Source: Candidatus Aerophobota bacterium
GTDB lineage: Bacteria; Aerophobota; Aerophobia; Aerophobales; Aerophobaceae
Assembly (NCBI GenBank): GCA_030672545.1
Contig: DAOVGF010000099.1
Coordinates: forward strand, 1-11,696
Length of the DNA: 11,696 nucleotides
Reading direction: 5' to 3'
Within the stretch, counting starts at the first letter, position 1; each line of letters opens with the position of its first letter. Position numbers and translations under genes: made by a program. Shown here piece by piece: positions 1 to 5,178 of the stretch. The notes beneath the pieces are model-generated. The model had not been told where the DNA came from and made no database searches. It saw only the letters and a program-made list of their open reading frames with translations.

Positions 1-25
1 AAATTGACCAATCTGCTGATTTAGT

Positions 26-43
26 CACCTCCAATTAGAGGTG
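26..43. repeat. Small hairpin near window start
   Basis: CACCTC and GAGGTG form a perfect 6-bp stem around a six-base loop. No T-tract follows on either strand, so it does not look like an intrinsic terminator. Apart from the composite hairpin element at 134-189, I see nothing else in bases 1-246: no ORF with a ribosome binding site and no promoter I would defend. Confidence 0.3.
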
Positions 44-133
44 AGAGAACCCTCTTGACTTTGATTGGCATCAATCTCCTTGAAAGAGCTCTACGTGGGT
101 GGGAGCGGAACGAATACTCCTCGGTTATGATCC

Positions 134-189
134 GGTAGCCGCAGGCTTTAGCCTGCGTTTATTTGCGCAAGTTAAAACTTGCGGCTACC
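134..189. repeat. REP-like composite palindrome (outer stem with two nested hairpins)
   Basis: The outer arms GGTAGCCGCA (134-143) and TGCGGCTACC (180-189) are perfect reverse complements. Between them lie two more perfect hairpins that share the edge bases of the outer stem: GCAGGCT/AGCCTGC (141-156) and GCAAGTT/AACTTGC (about 167-182). A single strand could fold into a three-way cloverleaf. This shape resembles REP/REPIN-like elements mobilised by RAYT (Y1-type) transposases, and from memory the GGTAGCCGCAGGC core is common between genes in many environmental genomes. No transposase is present here, so it would be a non-autonomous copy. It lies downstream of the truncated methyltransferase-like gene. 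Confidence 0.6.
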
Positions 190-246
190 CTGATCTCCAC
201 AGTTGGTAGTCGCCTGGTCCTGGTTAGCCAGTCTCAGCAATCCCAT

Positions 247-561
247 TCATTTTTTCCGAAGCCGCGGGATCCACATGGGTACTTCCCGCATGTACTCCTG
301 GTACTCCTGGCCGAACACGATAGATAGACCCATTCTCGCCAGATAGCTCGATAAAACCAACAAAACAACTCCAGGAGGTATTCTGACGGCAAGTGGCAGG
401 CACTCATTGAGGAAAGTCGTGTACTTGAAAAAAAGTGTGTCTGCTATCCATATTGCCGCAAATAGACAGGCCAATACTATCTGTCCGACATTGCCAACTG
501 CGTGCTCGCCGGTAAGATCATCCCGTTGTTGTGCTTTTTTCTGCCTATGCTGATGAGTCAT
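247..561 (-). pseudogene. Isoprenylcysteine carboxylmethyltransferase-like membrane protein, internally deleted
   Basis: The 104-residue frame opens with a hydrophilic N-terminus (1-23). Hydrophobic membrane segments follow at about 26-45 and 60-83. It then jumps at F83-G84 into QEYQEYMREVPMWIPRLRKK. From family knowledge, ICMT/PEMT-like small membrane methyltransferases of this type run to roughly 180-200 residues and end with a very similar EEYxEYMREVPMWIPR tail after a long catalytic middle. That middle, including the RHPxY-type SAM-binding region, is missing. The simplest reading is an in-frame deletion between two similar Phe-Gly sites. The start ATG at 561 follows a modest AAAAGG. Without the central segment the product should be catalytically dead, though it could still be made as a small membrane protein. 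It is the last gene on the minus strand and sits below a decayed gene copy that supplies a possible promoter. Confidence 0.6.
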
Positions 562-591
562 GTTATTTCCTTTTCCTGCCTCTTATTAACG

Positions 592-682
592 TTGGAATCA
601 CCCCTGGAGAGTTTCTCTATATCGTTATTGGACCATCTTATCAATCATAGGTGGCCTGGCCGTTTTGTCAAATCTCATCAGG
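592..682 (-). pseudogene. Decayed small-protein gene, copy A
   Basis: On the minus strand this stretch reads MRFDKTARPPMIDKMVQ and then a stop. A shifted frame continues as NNDIEKLSRGD and is lost at about 594. The first part matches copy C (MRFDKTVGQ, near 5021). The second part matches copy B (ANDIEKLSSGD, near 3204-3236). No single copy is intact, but the three overlap into one ancestral protein of roughly 60 residues. Copy A ends abruptly just before the truncated methyltransferase-like gene. I do not recognise the family. Confidence 0.5.
644..671 (-). promoter_or_regulatory. Possible sigma70 promoter inside decayed copy A
   Basis: On the minus strand TTGACA (666-671) is followed after 16 bases by TATGAT (644-649). 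It would fire towards the truncated methyltransferase-like gene. The same bases also encode the remnant reading MRFDKT, so the match may be a by-product of coding sequence. A related site in copy C keeps the spacing and has TATAAT. Confidence 0.4.
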
Positions 683-787
683 ATTGACATTCACAATACT
701 GCTGGTCATTTCTCATAAGTGACCTAATAAAAAAAACCACCTCTGCTCACTATTATCCGGAATGGAACGGGGGGAAAGGAAATGATC

Positions 788-1156
788 CTATCGTAGTTTG
801 CCTCTTCTGCCGCGGCCAAAGCCATGGCCCCGGGGACCTTTCCTACCAGGAACCCCACCCCGACCACGATACGCAAGCATGCTGACATCTCTGCCTATCA
901 TGGGTTGATAAAATCCAGGGGATTGGCTGGCCGACAAGAGATTAGCTTCTTGAGGAATTTTTGTTCCCATAATTTCGTTTATTTTGTGGCCCAGCAAAGG
1001 ATTCTCTCTACAACCGAAGGGAGAAACTCTACCCTCAACCACTGCCCGGGCAAACTTGGCACAATTGTCAAACCCGCATCTACCACAGTTCAATTTAGGT
1101 AAAACCTTAACAATTTCCTTTATTTTTTCTTTGGTTTTTACTTCGTTTATCATCAT
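788..1156 (-). CDS. Small 4Fe-4S (Fes/PF04060-type) protein with Gly/Arg-rich tail
   Basis: The 122-residue protein carries C24-x2-C27-x4-C32-x16-C49. This is the four-cysteine 4Fe-4S pattern of the Fes domain found in the large subunit of corrinoid Fe-S proteins and in some electron-transfer proteins. Only this one domain is present, so it is far shorter than a corrinoid Fe-S protein subunit. A probably flexible linker (50-95) leads to a tail (96-122) with 10 Gly and 8 Arg in 27 residues. The frame opens with two ATGs (1156 and 1153). AAGGAG sits only two bases before the first and five before the second, so Met2 is the likelier start. It lies 94 bases below the UroD-family gene on the same strand. 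Inference: an electron carrier or activator for a methyltransferase. The tail could bind nucleic acid or a partner. The cluster is likely; the role is unknown. Confidence 0.75.
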   Translation of the reverse strand: MMINEVKTKEKIKEIVKVLPKLNCGRCGFDNCAKFARAVVEGRVSPFGCRENPLLGHKINEIMGTKIPQEANLLSASQSPGFYQPMIGRDVSMLAYRGRGGVPGRKGPRGHGFGRGRRGKLR

Positions 1157-1250
1157 CTCTCCTTCTAATACTCCCTATTATCAAGCAATGCATTTCTGGA
1201 GATTATCCAAAATCAGATTCACAAAAAAGTGTCTAACTTACTGAGACCCC

Positions 1251-2414
1251 TCAGTATACCCCATATTCTTGGAGAGTTTCCCACATCGCCATCAAATTTT
1301 CTACAGGAACATCGGCTTGAATGTTATGCACAGTGTTAAATACAAAGCCGCCACCAGGAGCAAGATCATCTATTCTTCTCTTGACTTCATCTTTGACCTG
1401 CTGAGGGGTACCATGGGGTAGAATATCCTGGGTGTCCACCCCTCCACCCCAAAAACTTAATTCCTTACCAAATTCTTTTTTTAATCTGGCGGTATCCATC
1501 TTGGCCGCCGAAACCTGAACTGGGTTAAGAATATCTACGCCAACCTCTATCAAATCAGGAATCACCTCATATACAGATCCGCAAGTGTGAAAGAAAATAT
1601 AAGTAGGCTCAGGAGCAATTTTCTTGATGTGTGAGAATAACTTTTTCTCTCTCGGTTTAACATATTTCCTGTACATTTCCGGAGAAAGCATTGTTCCCTT
1701 TTGCTCGCCCAAATCCTGTCCTTCCATGACTACGAGAATGTAATCACCTAGCTCCTTCAGGACTATATCCCAATAGGCCATTCTTATCTCCAGCAATTTG
1801 TCCATTAGATAACAAGCTATGCCTGGGTCGGCAGCGAAGTCCATATAGAAATCTTCGAAACTTCTCATCCAAAAACCAAGTTCAAAAAACCCACCTCCTA
1901 AAGAACCGATTATAACTGCTTTTCTCTGTTCGTTGAATTTTTTTGCTTTTTCCTTTAATCCTGACAGACGAGCGAATTCAGCCGGCTTAGGCCAAGAATA
2001 ACCATCTATTTTTTTCTTGTTAATTTCTCCTTTTAGAGGATGCTTATACATATCATAATAGTATCCCCCTACTTTTGGCATTTTCCATCCAATCCCCCAG
2101 GGATCAGTGAAGTAGGTATAATCATTATCTTCTGTAATCTCCGGCTTCTCACCAGCCAGGATACTGGGCATTAGCCCTCGGATATCAACCTTCAGCCGCT
2201 GCAGTACATCTTCATCTACTTCCGCTAACTGTTGAATAATGTCTATCACTGGAATGTCTTCTTTGGCCATCCCCAGGTAAGTTAATAATCTCTTGTAGGT
2301 AGGCAGCATAATTCCGGTAACTAATGTACTTCCCAGATCGAAGGGTACTCGATCTGGTTCTTTGTGCTGAAGGGCCAACTTTACTCTTTCCTCTGAGGTT
2401 AGGTTTTCGGCCAT
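1251..2414 (-). CDS. Uroporphyrinogen decarboxylase-family protein (MtaA/CmuA-like methyltransferase)
   Basis: This full-length 387-residue protein has the UroD barrel fold signature of the anaerobe-type subfamily. The N-terminus (ERVKLALQHKEPDRVPFDLG) replaces the substrate-binding arginine motif of true HemE. The centre carries FHTCGS (H276, C278), the HxC zinc site used by corrinoid/coenzyme M methyltransferases, and the C-terminus has NTVHNIQADVP (361-371). Only two cysteines exist (C201, C278), so the second zinc cysteine of MtaA is absent; H363 could serve instead (inference). The likely role is cytosolic methyl transfer to or from a corrinoid protein, not haem synthesis. The start ATG at 2414 follows GAGGAGG at good spacing. 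No corrinoid-binding protein gene is adjacent. It follows the DUF2283 gene after 71 bases and precedes the Fe-S gene. I see no convincing promoter of its own, so it may share an upstream transcript. Confidence 0.85.
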   Translation of the reverse strand: MAENLTSEERVKLALQHKEPDRVPFDLGSTLVTGIMLPTYKRLLTYLGMAKEDIPVIDIIQQLAEVDEDVLQRLKVDIRGLMPSILAGEKPEITEDNDYTYFTDPWGIGWKMPKVGGYYYDMYKHPLKGEINKKKIDGYSWPKPAEFARLSGLKEKAKKFNEQRKAVIIGSLGGGFFELGFWMRSFEDFYMDFAADPGIACYLMDKLLEIRMAYWDIVLKELGDYILVVMEGQDLGEQKGTMLSPEMYRKYVKPREKKLFSHIKKIAPEPTYIFFHTCGSVYEVIPDLIEVGVDILNPVQVSAAKMDTARLKKEFGKELSFWGGGVDTQDILPHGTPQQVKDEVKRRIDDLAPGGGFVFNTVHNIQADVPVENLMAMWETLQEYGVY

Positions 2415-2464
2415 TGGTAGATTTCCTCCTCTTGATCTCTGATTTCTGGAGACCTTTTTTAACT

Positions 2465-2506
2465 TGAAGTGAACCCCTTAGCTCATCATCTTCTGGATGC
2501 ATCTAA
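2465..2506. repeat. 42-base direct repeat, copy 1 (DUF2283 3' end)
   Basis: This stretch matches 4791-4832 with two mismatches in 42 bases and in the same orientation. It contains the last codons of the DUF2283 gene (LDASRR and stop) and the following spacer. It is therefore a gene-end fragment rather than an independent element. See the copy at 4791. Confidence 0.9.
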
Positions 2507-2728
2507 AATTGTCATCCCTACAAGTCGATCATCCCTATATCTGAGCAATATACCATTTTCAAGCATTTCTGAGTCTGTTGCCTTCTGAGGTCTTTTGAAA
2601 CTTATGTAAAGAACATCCCCCTCCTGATCATAGTCTATCCACATCTTAGTAGTTGGAAATTTTAGCAGATGAGGAGTTGCTTTAAAGATCTCTGCAATCA
2701 CTTCTTCTTTTATTACTTCTTTTCCCAT
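2486..2728 (-). CDS. DUF2283-family protein, probable antitoxin of a TA-like pair
   Basis: This 80-residue protein has the compact DUF2283 core: YDQEGDVLYISF (34-45), then a central ENGILLRYRDD and the closing LVGMTILDASRR. Such small proteins commonly lie next to DUF4258 or similar toxin-like genes and are thought to act as antitoxins; no biochemistry is implied by the sequence alone. The start ATG at 2728 follows GAGGTGA, and that ribosome binding site lies inside the upstream gene. The two frames overlap by 16 bases, which suggests translational coupling. The order toxin then antitoxin is the reverse of the two MazEF pairs in this window. The 3' end is part of a 42-base repeat. Confidence 0.75.
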   Translation of the reverse strand: MGKEVIKEEVIAEIFKATPHLLKFPTTKMWIDYDQEGDVLYISFKRPQKATDSEMLENGILLRYRDDRLVGMTILDASRR

Positions 2729-3018
2729 AATATCACCTCTTTCTCGAGTTTTATTTTACTTGTAAAATAAGCCGTAATAATAAATCCATCTTCTCTATTG
2801 ACTTCCTTAAACACCACTGCCAAAAATTTGTTCTCTTTCATTTCCTTTAACGCAATGCATGCGTCTCTATATCCCTTTATAATATAATCTGGTTCTTCAA
2901 CTACACTAAGCACTTCATCATAATAACCTGCTAAATCATCATGGTTCTCAATTATATGATACCATCTTTGCTCCGTTAATCTAATTGGAACACCATTTTT
3001 TGATTTCACTATTTCCAT
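2713..3018 (-). CDS. DUF4258-like protein, probable toxin (BECR-type RNase fold)
   Basis: This 101-residue protein resembles DUF4258/phage-barnase-like (BECR fold) proteins. It has a RLTEQRWYHIIENH segment (13-26) with two histidines (H21, H26), then paired strands FLAVVFKEV and GFIITAYFTSKI (79-90). The second strand is like the ITAY strand of this group. Known relatives sit beside DUF2283 genes and are treated as putative RNase toxins; activity here is inference. The start ATG at 3018 has only a weak AAAAGG ten bases upstream. The last 16 bases overlap the DUF2283 gene. Upstream lie a perfect 28-base palindrome and a short leader ORF with a much stronger ribosome binding site. Confidence 0.65.
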   Translation of the reverse strand: MEIVKSKNGVPIRLTEQRWYHIIENHDDLAGYYDEVLSVVEEPDYIIKGYRDACIALKEMKENKFLAVVFKEVNREDGFIITAYFTSKIKLEKEVILWEKK

Positions 3019-3042
3019 GCAAAATTTTCCTTTTCCAGGTTT

Positions 3043-3111
3043 TCAACGTAACTTTTGCGCAAAAGTTACGTTATCTTGTTTTTTTCTGAGAGAAAGCTGC
3101 TTCTTTTCCAT
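3043..3111 (-). CDS. Short leader-like ORF (22 aa), possibly a gene remnant
   Basis: An AAGGAGG six bases before ATG (3111) gives the best ribosome binding site in this part of the window. The frame reads MEKKQLSLRKKQDNVTFAQK and ends two residues later, just after running through the 28-base palindrome. A decayed relative of its start is visible in copy C (about 4842-4865), where no ATG remains. It may be the true start of a lost gene cut short by the palindrome, or a leader peptide for the DUF4258 gene 24 bases downstream. I cannot tell which. Confidence 0.35.
   Translation of the reverse strand: MEKKQLSLRKKQDNVTFAQKLR
3045..3072. repeat. Perfect 28-base palindrome without a loop
   Basis: The half-site AACGTAACTTTTGC is followed directly by its exact reverse complement. 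It lies between the ribosome binding site region of the short ORF and the DUF4258 start, within the 5' part of the toxin-antitoxin cassette. It could be an operator for a dimeric or tetrameric autoregulator, an RNA hairpin, or a small inserted palindromic element. No T-tract follows on the minus strand, so it is not a standard terminator. Confidence 0.85.
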
Positions 3112-3239
3112 TATTAACCTCCTTAAAAGGGGAATTTCCAGATGTTTTTCAGCAGTTTTCTACCAATATGCTTGTTCTTCGCTCTTCTGACTATTCTTTT
3201 AGGATCCCCACTGGAGAGTTTTTCTATATCGTTAGCGGC
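3095..3239 (-). pseudogene. Decayed small-protein gene, copy B (C-terminal part)
   Basis: On the minus strand, 3239-3123 is open with no start codon and follows an in-frame TGA. It encodes 38 residues, including NDIEKLSSGDPKRIVRR followed by AKNKHIGRKLLKNIWKFPF and a stop. The basic, helix-like tail has a clean end, and the stop codon overlaps the AAGGAGG of the next short ORF. This looks like an old operon boundary. Copies A and C share different parts of it. The N-terminal half is missing. I do not recognise the family. Confidence 0.55.
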
Positions 3240-3305
3240 TCAGGCTAACTGGTAAAGAAAGCTGATCGATTTAGACATTGAATAATCTTTTGACTTCGGT
3301 TGGTT

Positions 3306-3620
3306 CTAAGGAAGACAGAGAGCAAATTTTATTGCCTGATTGACTTGGTCTATCTTCTCGGCGCTCAAAAGACAAATCCTTTCCCTCAAGATCTCCTTGC
3401 GGATGGTAATTATAGTATCCAAGTTGGCAACGCATCTTTTGGGAAGACCGTCCTCTGAACCAAGGGATACCTCAACCGGTATGTCTCTGACGGTAGAAGT
3501 TACTTCAGCCACAGTAACCGCATTTCTTATCGGGTAGGCCTCATCCCGGGAAAGAAGCAGAACGGGACGTTTACCAATTGGTAAAGGTAGCTCAGCCCAC
3601 CAGATTTCTCCTCTTTTCAT
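3306..3620 (-). CDS. mazF: MazF/PemK-family endoribonuclease toxin
   Basis: This 104-residue protein starts MKRGEIWWAELP and continues GKRPVLLLSRDEA (16-28) and EVTSTVRDIPVEV (39-51). These are the RGxIWW, RPxLLLSR and TST-type motifs of the MazF fold, which cuts single-stranded mRNA at short motifs. R18 and the TST loop at about 41-43 correspond to the usual active-site region. A longer frame opens at 3665, but the GGAG eight bases before the ATG at 3620 decides this start. That ATG shares one base with the antitoxin stop (TGATG), typical of coupled TA genes. The length is slightly below the usual 110-118 residues. The only partner is the RHH protein just upstream. Confidence 0.88.
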   Translation of the reverse strand: MKRGEIWWAELPLPIGKRPVLLLSRDEAYPIRNAVTVAEVTSTVRDIPVEVSLGSEDGLPKRCVANLDTIITIRKEILRERICLLSAEKIDQVNQAIKFALCLP

Positions 3621-3874
3621 CACCATTTCTCCGTGGTGAGTGCTGTCAGAGAAGCCTTTTCCCAAGCTATCCGTTCTTCCATCATTTCCGGATTTCTCTT
3701 ATACCCTGCCTCGTATTTCTCAATCAATCTTTCCATCTCTTTGGACTTCTCCCATAACCTAATTGCTCGCAAAACAGCTTGGCTACGGGCTAGTCTCTCT
3801 CCCTTTCTGAGCACCTCCAGTCTCTCAAAATCTTCTTCAGGAATACTAATGGCAAATTTTTTTATCCTACTCAT
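3620..3874 (-). CDS. Ribbon-helix-helix antitoxin (MazE/CopG-like)
   Basis: This 84-residue protein has a short N-terminal strand (KKFAISIPEEDFERLE, 5-20) and then two helices, including RSQAVLRAIRLWEK (30-43). This is the RHH DNA-binding layout. The C-terminal acidic and helical part (44-84) would wrap and neutralise the toxin. Ribosome binding site GAGGGAG precedes the ATG at 3874. It lies directly upstream of mazF and overlaps it by one base. It probably represses its own promoter at 3908-3935. Confidence 0.85.
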   Translation of the reverse strand: MSRIKKFAISIPEEDFERLEVLRKGERLARSQAVLRAIRLWEKSKEMERLIEKYEAGYKRNPEMMEERIAWEKASLTALTTEKW

Positions 3875-3907
3875 AAGCTCCCTCTCGGAACAACATATTC
3901 ATACCTC

Positions 3908-3935
3908 AGTATAACCAAGTTTGTCCGTATGTCAA
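3908..3935 (-). promoter_or_regulatory. Sigma70-type promoter for the mazEF-like pair
   Basis: On the minus strand TTGACA (3930-3935) and TATACT (3908-3913) are 16 bases apart. Initiation would fall near 3901, about 27 bases before the antitoxin ATG. The -35 box is the end of a string reading GGGGTCAGGTCTCAACATT followed by TTGACA. From memory, this string resembles sequence often found beside RAYT-type transposases. Confidence 0.6.
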
Positions 3936-3964
3936 ATGTTGAGACCTGACCCCGCGAACTTCCT

Positions 3965-4780
3965 TTATCTGCTTTTTCTCTTTCCCACGGTTTGAGCCAA
4001 CCACTTTTCCATCTCCGGGTCTTTCCACAAAATTCCGCTTCTTTCCCAGTAATAATAAGCCTCATCGTCGCCGCCAACAGTGTATCTATCGGGAAAAAGA
4101 GTTTCGGGTGGGAGGTGTCTTTTCTTCAAAAGTTCTCTGGCTACTTTGGGACTGAACCTTATGGCCCTCTTTAACAAAGGGGTAGCTTTTTCTTTATTGG
4201 CCATTTTGAATAGGGCAAATGGCTCCCCGTAGGTAAGGTCAACTATAATATCTCCTCTGTATCGATCACATAAATCTAAGACGGCTAGATAATTTCCAGT
4301 TTTTAGATACCCTTCGACCAATACTCCCCTTATTCCCTGGTTATCATTGGGATTTACTGAAATTATAAACTCAAATAGCTCCATACCCTTGGCAAAGTTA
4401 CCGGCATCGAAAAAGCATAAGCCGAGAGCATGGGTGCATCTTAAAAATGGACGATTCTCCAGATTTACCCATCTTAAGAAGTTCCTTCCTGAGGTAAAAT
4501 CAGAAGGTAAAGCCTTTTCCCCTACCTGGTAGCCTTTTAACCAGTTTTCAAATGCCAACTGCTTTCTATCTTCCTCTTTATAAAGTAAACCCAGGTGATG
4601 ATAAGCGTCGATAAACTCCGGGTACTCTTTAATAACTTCTTTATAAATCTTCTTGGCAGGACTAATACGTCCCATCTCCCATAAATCAATACCTTTATCA
4701 AATTTATCCATTAACTTCTTGTACTTGGGGGAGTAAACAAATACCCACTCACTCTCACCAGATTGTTCAACTCTTAACAT
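3965..4780 (-). CDS. Tetratricopeptide-repeat protein
   Basis: This 271-residue helical protein starts MLRVEQSGESEWVFVYSPKY. TPR-like helix pairs are visible at about 26-85 (a GIDLWEMGRISPAKKIYKEV unit, then FIDAYHHLGLLYKEEDRKQLAFENW). A second set lies at about 118-180, with CTHALGLCFFDAGNFAKGME and then the YLKTGNYLAVLDL unit. The C-terminal segment DDEAYYYWERSGILWKDPE (about 239-257) is, from memory, a recurrent tail of small bacterial TPR proteins. No signal peptide or membrane segment is seen, so it is probably a cytosolic protein-interaction scaffold; partners are unknown. A longer frame opens at 4828, but its extra 16 residues are encoded by the 42-base repeat. GAGGGA before the ATG at 4780 favours the shorter start. 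It is first in a minus-strand run ahead of the mazEF-like pair. Confidence 0.8.
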   Translation of the reverse strand: MLRVEQSGESEWVFVYSPKYKKLMDKFDKGIDLWEMGRISPAKKIYKEVIKEYPEFIDAYHHLGLLYKEEDRKQLAFENWLKGYQVGEKALPSDFTSGRNFLRWVNLENRPFLRCTHALGLCFFDAGNFAKGMELFEFIISVNPNDNQGIRGVLVEGYLKTGNYLAVLDLCDRYRGDIIVDLTYGEPFALFKMANKEKATPLLKRAIRFSPKVARELLKKRHLPPETLFPDRYTVGGDDEAYYYWERSGILWKDPEMEKWLAQTVGKRKSR

Positions 4781-4790
4781 TTTTTCCCTC

Positions 4791-4832
4791 TGAAGTGAAC
4801 CCCTTAGCTCATGATCTTCCGGATGCATCTAA
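4791..4832. repeat. 42-base direct repeat, copy 2
   Basis: This differs at two positions from 2465-2506. On the minus strand it reads the end of a DUF2283 protein (LDASGRS and stop) joined directly to decayed copy C, with no DUF2283 or DUF4258 body in between. It directly precedes the TPR gene's ribosome binding site. Confidence 0.9.
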
Positions 4833-4841
4833 CTGCAAAGT

Positions 4842-5022
4842 AGCTACTTGTTTTCTCCTTGTTAACCTCTTTGAAAAGGGAACCTCCGGACCTTTCTTAC
4901 CGGTTTCCTACCAAATACACTTGTTCTTAACTCTTGGGGTAATTCTTTTGAGGTCTATAGAAGAAGTCAGGTACTTCTCTTGGATTATAAGTTGGCCGAC
5001 CGTTTTGTCAAATCTCATCAGA
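4842..5022 (-). pseudogene. Decayed small-protein gene, copy C, fused to next-gene start
   Basis: On the minus strand this reads MRFDKTVGQLIIQ, continues past SSIDLKRITPRVKNKCIW, and hits a TAG. A shifted remainder aligns at the DNA level with copy B's FPF-stop-ribosome-binding-site region and with the start of the short ORF (AGCTACTTGTTTTC against AGCTGCTTCTTTTC on the plus strand). It is 5' to the TPR gene and fills most of the 398-base gene-free stretch 4781-5178. Relative to locus B it lacks about 590 bases carrying the DUF4258/DUF2283 pair. Confidence 0.55.
4984..5011 (-). promoter_or_regulatory. Near-consensus sigma70 promoter upstream of the TPR gene
   Basis: On the minus strand TTGACA (5006-5011) and TATAAT (4984-4989) are both perfect hexamers with a 16-base spacer. 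Transcription would start near 4977, leaving a leader of roughly 200 bases before the TPR gene. The -35 box overlaps remnant coding sequence (MRFDKT) shared with copy A, so the promoter may have arisen from decay or been part of the ancestral unit. Confidence 0.55.
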
Positions 5023-5105
5023 ACTTAGCAAATTCTTGCTGCATTTCTGGTAGGGGCAGACAGCGGAATAGTTGAGAAATCAGTGACTGTCCCCAATTAA
5101 TGAGT

Positions 5106-5134
5106 TTGACAAAAGCAGCATTGTCTGAGATAAT
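5106..5134 (+). promoter_or_regulatory. Sigma70-type promoter of the deoC operon
   Basis: TTGACA (5106-5111), a 17-base spacer and GATAAT (5129-5134) give a strong match. The start site would be near 5141, so the leader is about 40 bases and ends in the deoC ribosome binding site. I see no obvious operator or riboswitch in that short leader. Just upstream, CAGTGACTGTCCCCAATTAA (5081-5100) resembles, from memory, sequence flanking RAYT elements. Confidence 0.65.
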
Positions 5135-5178
5135 AGCGGACGCAGAAGTCACCAGCAAAAACAGAGGAGGAAATAATA

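Noticed and set aside
292..309. Nine-base tandem duplication (GTACTCCTG twice) as a deletion scar
   Set aside because: It encodes QEYQEY, which matches the usual EEYxEY of the family C-terminus, so it is probably ordinary coding sequence.
729..736. Terminator for the Fe-S gene based on the T8 run (minus strand)
   Set aside because: No stable GC-rich stem precedes the T-run; only scattered three- or four-base pairings are visible.
1157..1250. A promoter or small RNA between the UroD and Fe-S genes
   Set aside because: The 94 bases are AT-rich but contain no paired hexamers at sensible spacing and no strong hairpin.
3121..3239. The repeated leader segments as a riboswitch family
   Set aside because: The shared bases read as protein (NDIEKLSSGD, KRI to KNK) with differences tolerated in frame, and I could match no known aptamer core.
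3620..3665. Longer MazF frame starting at 3665
   Set aside because: The extra 15 residues overlap the antitoxin's 3' end and have no ribosome binding site at useful spacing; ATG at 3620 has GGAG and the typical MKRGEIW start.
4781..4828. Longer TPR protein start at 4828 and a 96-residue frame at 2212-2502 with nearly the same first residues (MHPED, ELRGSL)
   Set aside because: The shared N-termini come from the 42-base repeat read in a frame different from the DUF2283 gene; no ribosome binding site supports either start.
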